From contig NZ_JHVL01000005.1 of assembly GCF_000620125.1 (NCBI RefSeq), forward strand, positions 1 to 64,000: DNA of 64,000 nt, given 5' to 3'. This DNA comes from Clostridiisalibacter paucivorans DSM 22131. GTDB lineage: Bacteria > Bacillota > Clostridia > Tissierellales > Clostridiisalibacteraceae. This document shows, piece after piece, positions 54,031 through 62,069 of the stretch (positions are counted from its first letter, which is position 1; the number at the start of each line of letters is the position of its first letter). The position numbers were made by a program, and so were the translations under genes. The notes below the pieces were generated by a model, which worked only from the letters and a program-made list of their open reading frames with translations, made no database searches and was not told where the DNA came from.

Positions 54031-55731
54031 CTAATTATTATTTTCGGAGTCATCACTATTCTCAGAATCATCATCCTTATCTTTATCTCCATCTTTTTTA
54101 TCAGGGAGTATAGGATCCTTTGACTTTAAGTGCTGACTTGGTAATATATCTGCACTGCTTCCAGTGATTACTAAATCTCCCTCATTAAGCCCACTTTTTA
54201 CTTCAGCATATCTATCATTCATCAAACCTAATTTTATAGGAACTAATTTTACTTTATCATTTTGTCCCAACACTTCAACCATAGGCTTACCGTCTTCTTC
54301 AAATATAGCTTCAACTGGAGCTAAGAGTACATCTTCCGCACTTCCAGCATCTATATATCCTTTAGCTTGCATACCTGGTCTTAAACTAGGTCCTCCCTTT
54401 ATTTCTATCTCTACCATAAATTTAGTTATGCCATTAACATCTTCTCCTCTAGTAGATACATGCACAACTGTACCTTCAAATGTCTCTCCAGGTACTGCAT
54501 CAACAGTAATCTTAACTGGGGCATCTTGCTTTACATTTATAATATCTATATCGTCTACTTCAACCGACATCATCATCTCTTTAGTATTAAATATGTCACC
54601 TATCCATCTTCCAGGACTTGTAGTATCTCCTTTTTGTAAGTCAAAATATGATATAACTCCATCCATTGGAGCTGTTACTTCCATCTGATCCATTTTAGCT
54701 TTAAGCTTTTTCAAATCAGATTTTAACTCTCTAATCTCTTCTAAGTATTCTTCCATAGTTTCTTGAGTATCAGACCCTGCCATAGAAATTATAGGATCTC
54801 CTTCTTCTATCGTATCCATGTTGTGTACAAAAACTTCTGTAATTATGGCTTCCGCTCTACTTATAACCCTTTCTTCTTTTATAAACTCTTCAACAGTAGA
54901 AGTCTTAGAAAAAAAGTTAACAGCTTGGGTATCTCCATTTGCTGATTGACCTATCCTGACTTCCATTCCCGGCTGTACAAGTCCTGGATTTTCTCCTTCA
55001 ATAGTTACCCAATATATAAAACCCTCAACAGAACCATCTTCTTGTTTATCAGGTACTGGATTTTCATTTACATTAGTAATAGTACCTTGGTTAAACCCAT
55101 CAAATTCTACAAAATCAAGTATTACCTTTTGACCTTTTTCTACCCTCTCTATTTCCGCTGGAGTAAGCTTAGCCCTTATTTTAAATTTTGAGTCATCTAC
55201 TATTCTGGCAACAGCTGAACCCTGTTCCAATTTATCTCCCTCTTCAACTTCAAGATTGTTGATAGTTCCACCAATAGGAGCATTAATTATTATACCATCA
55301 GAGGGATTTATACCATCTACCTTATCTTCTGATACACCCGTCATATTTGACAATAATTTTCTTTTTGACTCTAACTTTTCTTCTATTTCTTCTATCTGAA
55401 TCTCTAAATCATCAGACTTCAGAATGGCTACTATCTGTCCCTCTTTTACTTCATCTCCTTCTTCAACAAGCACTTCATCAATACCATATGTTATAGAAGG
55501 CCCTCCATAATTTCTCTCTCCTGGAACTCTGATACCACCACCATAAGTAGGATTAAGACGACCTGTGGTTTCTACACCAACAGTAATATCACCCTTCACT
55601 ACTTCTTTTGTAGCATATACTGGACCTTGAGTTTCTTCAGTATCTTCAGGCATTAACTGTTTATATGCATACATCCCTCCACCTAAGACAATAACTAAAA
55701 TCAAAACTATCATAATAATCCTTTGTGACAT
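54031..55731 (-). CDS. HlyD/MacA-like periplasmic adaptor subunit
   Basis: An N-terminal helix (IMIVLILVIVLGGGMYAYKQ) anchors the protein. Two biotinyl-lipoyl-like halves (DEVLVEEGDEVKEGQIVAIL and, near residue 335, MEVTAPMDGVISYFDLQKGD) flank hairpins and beta domains. The 566 residues exceed the usual 350-450. The end is a highly acidic Asp/Lys/Ser/Asn tail. In a Gram-positive it would sit outside the membrane and stabilise the MacB-like permease or deliver cargo. Confidence 0.88.
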   Translation of the reverse strand: MSQRIIMIVLILVIVLGGGMYAYKQLMPEDTEETQGPVYATKEVVKGDITVGVETTGRLNPTYGGGIRVPGERNYGGPSITYGIDEVLVEEGDEVKEGQIVAILKSDDLEIQIEEIEEKLESKRKLLSNMTGVSEDKVDGINPSDGIIINAPIGGTINNLEVEEGDKLEQGSAVARIVDDSKFKIRAKLTPAEIERVEKGQKVILDFVEFDGFNQGTITNVNENPVPDKQEDGSVEGFIYWVTIEGENPGLVQPGMEVRIGQSANGDTQAVNFFSKTSTVEEFIKEERVISRAEAIITEVFVHNMDTIEEGDPIISMAGSDTQETMEEYLEEIRELKSDLKKLKAKMDQMEVTAPMDGVISYFDLQKGDTTSPGRWIGDIFNTKEMMMSVEVDDIDIINVKQDAPVKITVDAVPGETFEGTVVHVSTRGEDVNGITKFMVEIEIKGGPSLRPGMQAKGYIDAGSAEDVLLAPVEAIFEEDGKPMVEVLGQNDKVKLVPIKLGLMNDRYAEVKSGLNEGDLVITGSSADILPSQHLKSKDPILPDKKDGDKDKDDDSENSDDSENNN

Positions 55732-55746
55732 ACAATCTTACCCCCA

Positions 55747-56442
55747 TTATTTATTATTTTCAACTATTTCTATTTTCTCTAAGCTTCCATCAAGCAAATG
55801 ATATATTCTATGTCCATAAAGAGCTATGTCTCTTTCATGGGTTACCTGCACTATGGTTATACCCATCTTTTTATTTAATTCTTGAAATATGGACATTATA
55901 TTTTTACTAGATTTGGAATCTAGTGCTCCTGTAGGCTCATCTGCTAATATTACAGATGGATTACTTGCTATAGCTCGAGCTATAGCTACCCTTTGTTGTT
56001 CTCCACCTGATAATTGTGATGGCAGGTGTTTTATTCTCTTACCTAATCCCACAGATATCAATGCATTTTCAGCATTTTTTTTTCTTTCTTTTCCCAGTAC
56101 CCCTTGATATATTAAAGGTAGTTCTACATTCTCTATAGCACTTAAATTAGGTAATAGATGAAACCTTTGAAAAACAAAACCTATGAATTGATTCCTTATA
56201 TCTGCAAGTTGACTATCCTTTAGATTTTCTACATGATTACCGGATATAGTATATGTACCTGTGGATGGAAGATCAAGACATCCTATTATATTTAATAATG
56301 TAGACTTACCAGAACCCGATGGTCCCATTATAGACACAAAATCTCCATCTTCTATAGACAAATCTATATTATTCAATGCATGGACTTTTATCTGCCCACT
56401 TTTATAACTTTTTGATATATTGTTTAATTCCAATACTGACAA
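55747..56442 (-). CDS. ABC transporter ATP-binding protein (LolD/MacB type)
   Basis: A 231-residue ATPase with Walker [13 protein letters not shown] near residue 40, Q-loop [14 protein letters not shown], signature [14 protein letters not shown] and Walker [13 protein letters not shown]. The start is TTG at 56442 behind GAGGAGGT. It begins the three-gene exporter operon. Confidence 0.95.
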   Translation of the reverse strand: MSVLELNNISKSYKSGQIKVHALNNIDLSIEDGDFVSIMGPSGSGKSTLLNIIGCLDLPSTGTYTISGNHVENLKDSQLADIRNQFIGFVFQRFHLLPNLSAIENVELPLIYQGVLGKERKKNAENALISVGLGKRIKHLPSQLSGGEQQRVAIARAIASNPSVILADEPTGALDSKSSKNIMSIFQELNKKMGITIVQVTHERDIALYGHRIYHLLDGSLEKIEIVENNK

Positions 56443-56802
56443 TTGAATACCTCCTCTCTATATAAACTCAATCTTTTAGACGAAATAGATTATTAATGAG
56501 TTTCATAATATATATAAATTAGTTAAAGCATATAGAACTATAATCTTATAAATCATCTTCTATTTAAAATATAATATGTAAGCATGTCCAAAAACCACAA
56601 TCTAATAAAATTTACTTAATTATATTGCTTTAGACTTAAAAATAAAGTCAACTCATTATATACATTCGATTATAAGTCTATCATATTTTTATACCATTTT
56701 AAATTCTAACATATGATAAGTTAGTACCATTTTATAGTATATATATCTACAAATGTTTACAAATATATTACAAAGAAAAAGGAGATCAAACATCGTCTCC
56801 AA
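56443..56802. other. gene-free spacer
   Basis: This A/T-rich spacer between the exporter ATPase and the diguanylate cyclase has no credible gene. It contains a terminator at its right edge and presumably the exporter promoter, but several TATAAT-like sequences occur without a good -35 partner, so none is assigned. Confidence 0.6.
56771..56800 (-). terminator. terminator after the diguanylate cyclase
   Basis: GGAGA and TCTCC pair around a 10-base loop, followed on the minus strand by TTTTTCTTTG. The stem is short, so strength is uncertain. Confidence 0.6.
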
Positions 56803-57870
56803 CTAATTATCATATCCTATTTTAATCTTGTTTTTCCCTTCTTTTTTTGCTTCTATCAATGCCTTATCTGCAATCTTAAATATTCGTTCTATATCCTTTG
56901 CAGTTTCAGGATAAGAACTAATCCCTACAGTAAAAGTAACAGAAAAGTCTAATGTTTTAATGGCTGGAAGCATCTGAGCATTTTTTATAAAGTTTTGTAA
57001 TATTATTTTTGACTCATCAAGGTTTTTATACAGGATAATAATGAATTCATCTCCACCATACCTTACAACTTCTCCGTCATATTTTTTTGCATATTTGATA
57101 GCTAGGTTAGATACTGATATCAAAAGTTTATCTCCTTTGTCATGCCCGTATATATCATTCACTGCTTTAAAGTTGTCCATATCAAAAATAGACATTGTAC
57201 ATACTTTACTTTTCTCTTCTATATTCTTCATTATTTTCTGTAAATATTTTCTATTATAGCAATTAGTTAAAAAATCTTTATTGGAAAATTCACTTACTTT
57301 TTCAAATAGCATGGAATTTTGCCCCACAATAGATATTTGTATAGCTAATAAATCAAACAAATCTATTCTATTTTTAGAAAAATATTCTTTATAATAATGT
57401 TCAGCTACTATAAAACCTACTTTTTTATTATTTTTATAATTGTAAAGGGGTGCAACTAAAACAGATCTAGTATCTTTACTCCTTAAAAAAGAGTATTTAT
57501 TACTGTTTATATTGAATGTCCCAGTTTTTTCTATTTCCAACAACACATCTAATAATTTTGTAGAAGTCTCTATGAGAAATTGATTTCCATTAGATGTGCT
57601 CCGTGAATACGTTATATATTGTCCAATATCTTTTACCCAAACAGTACACGCACTAAGACCTAAAACTCCCATCAAAATATCTGTAATTTTTTTCATTTGA
57701 TTAGGAAAAGAATCAAGACTGCTAGATTGTTTAATTACTTGCCCTAATATCCAACTAATACCTTGTTGTTCTTCTAGCCTTTTTTTTAGTTTTGCATTTT
57801 CTTTATCTTTTGCTAATAAGACCTTTTTAAATTTTGCTATTTTATTATTGACATTATTCTCACTGTCCAT
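56803..57870 (-). CDS. GAF-GGDEF diguanylate cyclase
   Basis: It makes c-di-GMP from two GTP. A short N-terminal coiled coil (residues 8-35) leads into a GAF-like sensory domain (about 40-190), then a GGDEF domain with NCYNRKYLQK, the metal-binding FDMDNFKAVNDIYGHDKGD and the active-site RYGGDEFIIIL. The inhibitory RxxD site is not intact (KKYD at the expected place). No membrane segment is seen, so it is cytosolic. It lies downstream of the sigK half-gene and close to an HD-GYP-like gene. Confidence 0.92.
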   Translation of the reverse strand: MDSENNVNNKIAKFKKVLLAKDKENAKLKKRLEEQQGISWILGQVIKQSSSLDSFPNQMKKITDILMGVLGLSACTVWVKDIGQYITYSRSTSNGNQFLIETSTKLLDVLLEIEKTGTFNINSNKYSFLRSKDTRSVLVAPLYNYKNNKKVGFIVAEHYYKEYFSKNRIDLFDLLAIQISIVGQNSMLFEKVSEFSNKDFLTNCYNRKYLQKIMKNIEEKSKVCTMSIFDMDNFKAVNDIYGHDKGDKLLISVSNLAIKYAKKYDGEVVRYGGDEFIIILYKNLDESKIILQNFIKNAQMLPAIKTLDFSVTFTVGISSYPETAKDIERIFKIADKALIEAKKEGKNKIKIGYDN

Positions 57871-57971
57871 TTATTTTACCCCCTACAAATACAAAACCAT
57901 ATAACATCAATAATAAATATATCAGAAATATATCTTTTTCGCTAGACTAAAAAATGCAAAAACATATTTAA

Positions 57972-58367
57972 TCAATTTCCCCTTTCAAATGCCTTATTAA
58001 GTTTTTGAACAGCCTTTTTCTCGATTCTAGATACATAGGATCTTGATATTCCTAAAAGTTTTGCTATTTCCCTTTGAGTTTTACAACCTTCTTCAGTTAG
58101 TCCATACCTCAATAATATAATCTTTTTCTCCCTGTCTTTTAAACTATGAGACATTTTATCATAAAGCTTTTTTATTTTTATTTTAAGATCTACTTCGTCT
58201 AGCACAGCATCCTCATCTGTTCCTAATATATCTGTAAGTGTTATTTCATTCCCTTCCTTATCTATACCTATAGGTTCTTGTAAAGACACCTCCGATTTAG
58301 TTTTCTTCTCGGACCTTATACACATAAGTATTTCATTATCTATGTGTACTAAAATGATATACTTCAT
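57972..58367 (-). pseudogene. sigK: C-terminal half of sporulation sigma factor SigK (split gene)
   Basis: From residue 9 on (IDNEILMCIRSEKKTKSEVS) the sequence is unmistakable SigK: EPIGIDKEGNEITLTDILGT, then region 4 with KTQREIAKLLGISRSYVSRI. Everything before it (the start of the sigma2 region) is missing, and the first eight residues MKYIILVH do not belong to the family. No ribosome site precedes the ATG. The SigK homology begins at an AATGA flanked by an inverted repeat, the type of site where skin elements split sigK in Bacillus subtilis and Clostridioides difficile. The N-terminal half is expected beyond the right edge of the window, to be rejoined by excision in the mother cell. A dead remnant is the alternative. 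Confidence 0.88.
58319..58348 (-). other. putative skin attachment (recombination) site within sigK
   Basis: TACACATA (58319-58326) and TATGTGTA (58341-58348) are perfect 8-bp inverted repeats with a 14-base spacer. AATGA (minus strand, 58337-58333), the five-base crossover of the Bacillus subtilis skin element as I recall it, lies at the centre. SigK homology starts within this site. The structure fits the core of a large serine recombinase attachment site. Confidence 0.7.
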
Positions 58368-58465
58368 TTGAATCTAATTTTATGAAATTATTATATCATT
58401 TATTATGTGAAATAATGTCATTTATGATAAAATATATATATGATATATAATGGAGGTGTGCATTA

Positions 58466-59569
58466 TTGGATAATGAAAAAGATTATTTTGAAAAAAGCAT
58501 AGCAGAATTAATTCCTGGAGATATAATATTACAACCTTTATACAGAGCAGATGGACTTTTATTAATAACTAGATATAAAAAAATGTCCCGTGATTTAATA
58601 GAACTCATTAAGAAACATATTCCAAACAATTTAATGATATCAGTAAGTAGAAATGAAAATAAGTACAATTCAAATACTAGATTTGATATACTAACACATA
58701 ATAATAATAATAATATAGATGATGAAATCAATAAATCTCACAATTTATTTGTAGACTTTTTGTCTAATTATCCTCTGTGGAATAACCTAAGCAATAAATT
58801 AGAATCTGCTAAGTTAAAAGAACGGGCTGAAATTATAAAAATTAATATTTTACAACTTATTGAAGAAAATGAGTCAGTAAATAGTCTTCTAGTATCTATG
58901 AAATCATATGATGACATCCTTTTAATTCATAGTATCAATGTTGCCCTTTTATCTCTTAATATAGGATTAACTTTAGAACTTAGTTTAGATGAACTTTTAG
59001 ATTTAGCCTTAGCTGCACTGTTTTCAAACATAGGTTTTACTAAATTCCCTAAAAAAGAATTTAAAAGGTTTTTGATGTCAGAACGTACAGCATTAAAGCC
59101 TATAAAGGCTCACTTTGAATTATTTAATCAGCTCACTTCTTCTTCTCCACTTTTGAGAAAAAAATCTATAATATTTGGTATATTAGACCACCATGAACAC
59201 TATGATGGCTCTGGGTATCCCATAGGTAAAAAAGGTACTCAGATATCTTTATATGGTAGAATTATAATGATTGCACATAACTATGATGAATTAGTTGGTG
59301 GATACAATAATAAAAGAACCTTTCTGCCAGTGCATGCTATAGGACATATATATGAAGATAATTATAGTAAATACGATAAAGATATTATAAATATATTTAT
59401 ACATAGGACAACCCATTTTAAACTAGATGCAATAATAAATATCAAGAATAATATTAAAGCTAAAATAATTGATTTTGAAGATTTTGTCCATTCACCTCAT
59501 CTCCCTACTATAGAATTGACAAGTGGTAAAATAATTAATATGAAGAACTCATCTATTTCTCAAATATAA
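58466..59569 (+). CDS. HD-GYP-like protein with degenerate active site
   Basis: The C-terminal two thirds align by pattern to HD-GYP c-di-GMP phosphodiesterases, with a well-kept LDHHEHYDGSGYPIGKKG near residue 240. The catalytic parts are changed: the HD doublet reads HS (LIHSINVALLSLNIG), the HDIGK motif reads FSNIGFTKFP, and the late Asp is His in IIMIAHNYDELV. It may bind c-di-GMP without cleaving it, or be inactive. The start is TTG at 58466 behind GGAGGTG. It is the only clear plus-strand gene, divergent from sigK and just inside the presumed skin element. Confidence 0.85.
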   Translation: MDNEKDYFEKSIAELIPGDIILQPLYRADGLLLITRYKKMSRDLIELIKKHIPNNLMISVSRNENKYNSNTRFDILTHNNNNNIDDEINKSHNLFVDFLSNYPLWNNLSNKLESAKLKERAEIIKINILQLIEENESVNSLLVSMKSYDDILLIHSINVALLSLNIGLTLELSLDELLDLALAALFSNIGFTKFPKKEFKRFLMSERTALKPIKAHFELFNQLTSSSPLLRKKSIIFGILDHHEHYDGSGYPIGKKGTQISLYGRIIMIAHNYDELVGGYNNKRTFLPVHAIGHIYEDNYSKYDKDIINIFIHRTTHFKLDAIINIKNNIKAKIIDFEDFVHSPHLPTIELTSGKIINMKNSSISQI

Positions 59570-59574
59570 ATCAG

Positions 59575-59612
59575 AAAAGTCATGATGCTACTATAGTAAC
59601 ATCATGACTTTT
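59575..59612. terminator. bidirectional terminator between convergent genes
   Basis: AAAAGTCATGATG and CATCATGACTTTT pair, with an inner TTACTATAGTAA-like palindrome as loop. T-runs flank both ends, serving the HD-GYP-like gene and the chemoreceptor gene. Confidence 0.85.
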
Positions 59613-59614
59613 TA

Positions 59615-61648
59615 TTATATCTTAAATTTAGATACTGCTTTCTGTAGATTTTCAGCTAAATTAGCTAATGATTCACTTGCTTCTGCAATCTCTTCCATAG
59701 ATCCTGTCTGTTGTTCTACAGATGCAGATGCTTCTTCAGTTCCTGCAGCATTTTCTTCAGCAACAGCTGATAAATCTTGCATTATATCTAATATTTTCAC
59801 CTTTCTTTGGTTTATTTCTTTCTCTGATTCATCTAATTTTCTGGCTGCTTCCTCTGCTTTATTCATTGCATTTGAAATTTCATCATATTTGATTTCAGTC
59901 TCTTCCATGCTTTTTACCTGATTTTCTACTATTTGCACCATTTCTTGAATCTTTTCAACTGCCACTTTTGATTTATTCATTAATTCTTCTATTATATAAT
60001 TTATTTTCTCTGTTGATTTAGTGGATTGATCTGCAAGATTTTTTATTTCTTGGGCTACAACTGCAAAACCTTGACCTGCTTCCCCTGCTCTAGCTGCTTC
60101 TATAGCTGCATTTAATGCCAATAAATTTGTCTGTTCTGCAATTGAAGCTATCAAATCACTAGCCTCTCCTATATCCTCCATACTTCTATTCGTTTCCTCT
60201 ATAACTTCAGATATACTCCTAGTTGATGATTCCGTTTCATTAGTCTTATGTTTTAAATCTTCTATTATTATAAGACCTTCGTCTATAAGCTGAGAAACAT
60301 GCTTAGAAGAACTCTCTAACGCTTCAACATATTCTTGATTGTTTTCAATTAATCCTCCTAATTCTGCTACTCTTTCTACCCCTGACTCTGTATTCTTAGC
60401 TTGATCAGTGGCTCCTTTAGCAATCTCTTCTATAACTTTTGCCACTTCTTCAGATGCCAATGCCGACTGTTCAGAAGTTGAATTCAATTCTTCTGATGAT
60501 GAAGCTACAGTTTGTGATGATTCTAGCACCTCTTCTATTAGTTTCCTAAAATTATTTGTCATAGTATCAAATGCCTTTCCTAGTCTACCAATTTCATCTT
60601 TTCTTTTCAATAGATTCTGTGGAATATCAATACTGAAATCTCCTTCAGAAATAGTATGACAATGACCCTCTATTTCTCTTAATGGTCTAGATATATTAGA
60701 AGATATTAATATAATAATAACAACAAGTATTAACAATCCAATCAGATAAATAATAGACATTATACCATTTAATCCGTTTATTTCTTCCATAAACTCTTCT
60801 ACTGTTATACTTGAAAGTATCGCCCAATCATTTATATCTACCGATGCATATCCTGCATATTTTTCTTCCCCATTTATTGTAAATGTGCCAGTACCACTTT
60901 GTCCTGATACTACTTCATCCGCTATATCTCCCAATTTTAATTCCGTTATATTTTTTAATATCATTTCTTCATTGGGATGATAAATTATCTTGCCTTCAGA
61001 TGTCAATAGTCCAGCATATCCTGATTCACCTATTTTATATTCCTTCATAATACTTATCAAATCATCTATCTTTAAATCTACTGCTACAACTCCTAATGCC
61101 TCATCATTTTTATCAAATACTGGTTTTATAATACTTACAACCATAGCATTTGTAACTTTGTCTCTATAAGGCTCTGTAAAAATCAAACCCTTTTTTTCAT
61201 AAGCTATGTTACGCCACGGTCTTTCCTCTATAATCCAATCCTCAGGTGAATTCCACTGATCATGGGTCACTAAATAACTGGCATCATCCAACGCTATCCA
61301 TACCAATGCTAGATTGGAGTCCGTTTCTTGTATAGATTTTAAAGATTTTATCACATCTTCATATTGCTCATTATTTCTAACATCTGCCCTATTTTCCACT
61401 TGGTTCATAAATTTTATTATATCTTGATTACTAGTCATCTGATCAACTTTAATTGCACTTTCTAAAAAAAACTCATTTATTCTCAAACCTGCCTTCTCAG
61501 ATTCCAATAAGAGTCTTTTGTATGTATCCCTTTCAATAATACTTTGGGAATACATCCTGACAACTAAACCCGTAGCTATAAATATTATAATTATTATAGC
61601 TGAAATATAAATTGTAATCCTTTTGCTTATGCTATTCATTTTTAACAT
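59615..61648 (-). CDS. methyl-accepting chemotaxis protein with dCache sensor
   Basis: A membrane chemoreceptor: helix 1 (residues about 10-30), an extracellular double-Cache sensor (about 35-285) with [13 protein letters not shown] and [16 protein letters not shown]-like PAS pockets, helix 2 (about 290-315), HAMP ([20 protein letters not shown]), then a long signalling coiled coil with hairpin tip [20 protein letters not shown]. The length of 677 is normal. The ATG is behind AAGGAGG. It signals to CheA/CheW elsewhere. Confidence 0.93.
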   Translation of the reverse strand: MLKMNSISKRITIYISAIIIIIFIATGLVVRMYSQSIIERDTYKRLLLESEKAGLRINEFFLESAIKVDQMTSNQDIIKFMNQVENRADVRNNEQYEDVIKSLKSIQETDSNLALVWIALDDASYLVTHDQWNSPEDWIIEERPWRNIAYEKKGLIFTEPYRDKVTNAMVVSIIKPVFDKNDEALGVVAVDLKIDDLISIMKEYKIGESGYAGLLTSEGKIIYHPNEEMILKNITELKLGDIADEVVSGQSGTGTFTINGEEKYAGYASVDINDWAILSSITVEEFMEEINGLNGIMSIIYLIGLLILVVIIILISSNISRPLREIEGHCHTISEGDFSIDIPQNLLKRKDEIGRLGKAFDTMTNNFRKLIEEVLESSQTVASSSEELNSTSEQSALASEEVAKVIEEIAKGATDQAKNTESGVERVAELGGLIENNQEYVEALESSSKHVSQLIDEGLIIIEDLKHKTNETESSTRSISEVIEETNRSMEDIGEASDLIASIAEQTNLLALNAAIEAARAGEAGQGFAVVAQEIKNLADQSTKSTEKINYIIEELMNKSKVAVEKIQEMVQIVENQVKSMEETEIKYDEISNAMNKAEEAARKLDESEKEINQRKVKILDIMQDLSAVAEENAAGTEEASASVEQQTGSMEEIAEASESLANLAENLQKAVSKFKI

Positions 61649-61913
61649 TTTGTTCCTCCTTTATTGTTAGATTTTATATTATAATTAAGACAATTTTTAT
61701 AAATATCTGATGATTTTAATATAACAATCTTTTTTCACCAAATAAAATATAAATTGCACTTCATTAAATATATAATTATAAGATTTAATTTGACTATTTT
61801 TAAATTTTTATATATAAATTTTATTCCATATTTAACCATAATATTGCCATAATTTTCAACATTATTTTTATACCCGATATTTTTTTGAATATTCAACCTA
61901 CTTATTTTTATAT

Positions 61914-61941
61914 AAAAAATTCCCTATAAAATATAGGGAAT
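61914..61941 (-). terminator. terminator downstream of the second chemoreceptor
   Basis: ATTCCCTATA and TATAGGGAAT pair with a 3-base loop, followed on the minus strand by TTTTTTATATAAAAA. It lies beyond repeat copy C, about 130 bases after the chemoreceptor stop. Confidence 0.7.
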
Positions 61942-61982
61942 CAAGCTGTTGACAAATATATGATTGTGATAAAGGTATAAGC

Positions 61983-62067
61983 TAGTTCTTAGTTCTTAGT
62001 CAATGGTGGAAATCCTATGGATTTCATCATTAAACTAATAACTACTAACTGTTACCTACTAACTATC
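61983..62067. repeat. palindromic intergenic repeat, copy C (inverted relative to copy A)
   Basis: The centre GAAATCCTATGGATTTC (62008-62024) is the exact reverse complement of the centre of copy A. The right arm, read on the minus strand, is AGTTAGTAGGTAACAGTTAG and onward to ATGAAATCC, nearly identical to the left arm of copy A. The element sits directly after a gene stop, as copies A and B do. Confidence 0.75.
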
Positions 62068-62069
62068 TT

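Larger units (their letters stand above)
61649..62069. other. spacer between two chemoreceptor genes
   Basis: This 421-base A/T-rich spacer has no gene. It holds the first chemoreceptor's upstream region, a terminator hairpin at 61914-61941 and palindromic repeat copy C at about 61983-62067. Confidence 0.6.

Noticed and set aside
54164-54688. 174-residue plus-strand frame
   Set aside because: Antisense shadow of the adaptor subunit gene, with no supporting signals.
57972-58367. Complete small sigma factor gene
   Set aside because: The sigma2 N-terminal portion is missing, no ribosome site precedes the ATG, and homology starts inside a palindromic site, so it is a split sigK half.
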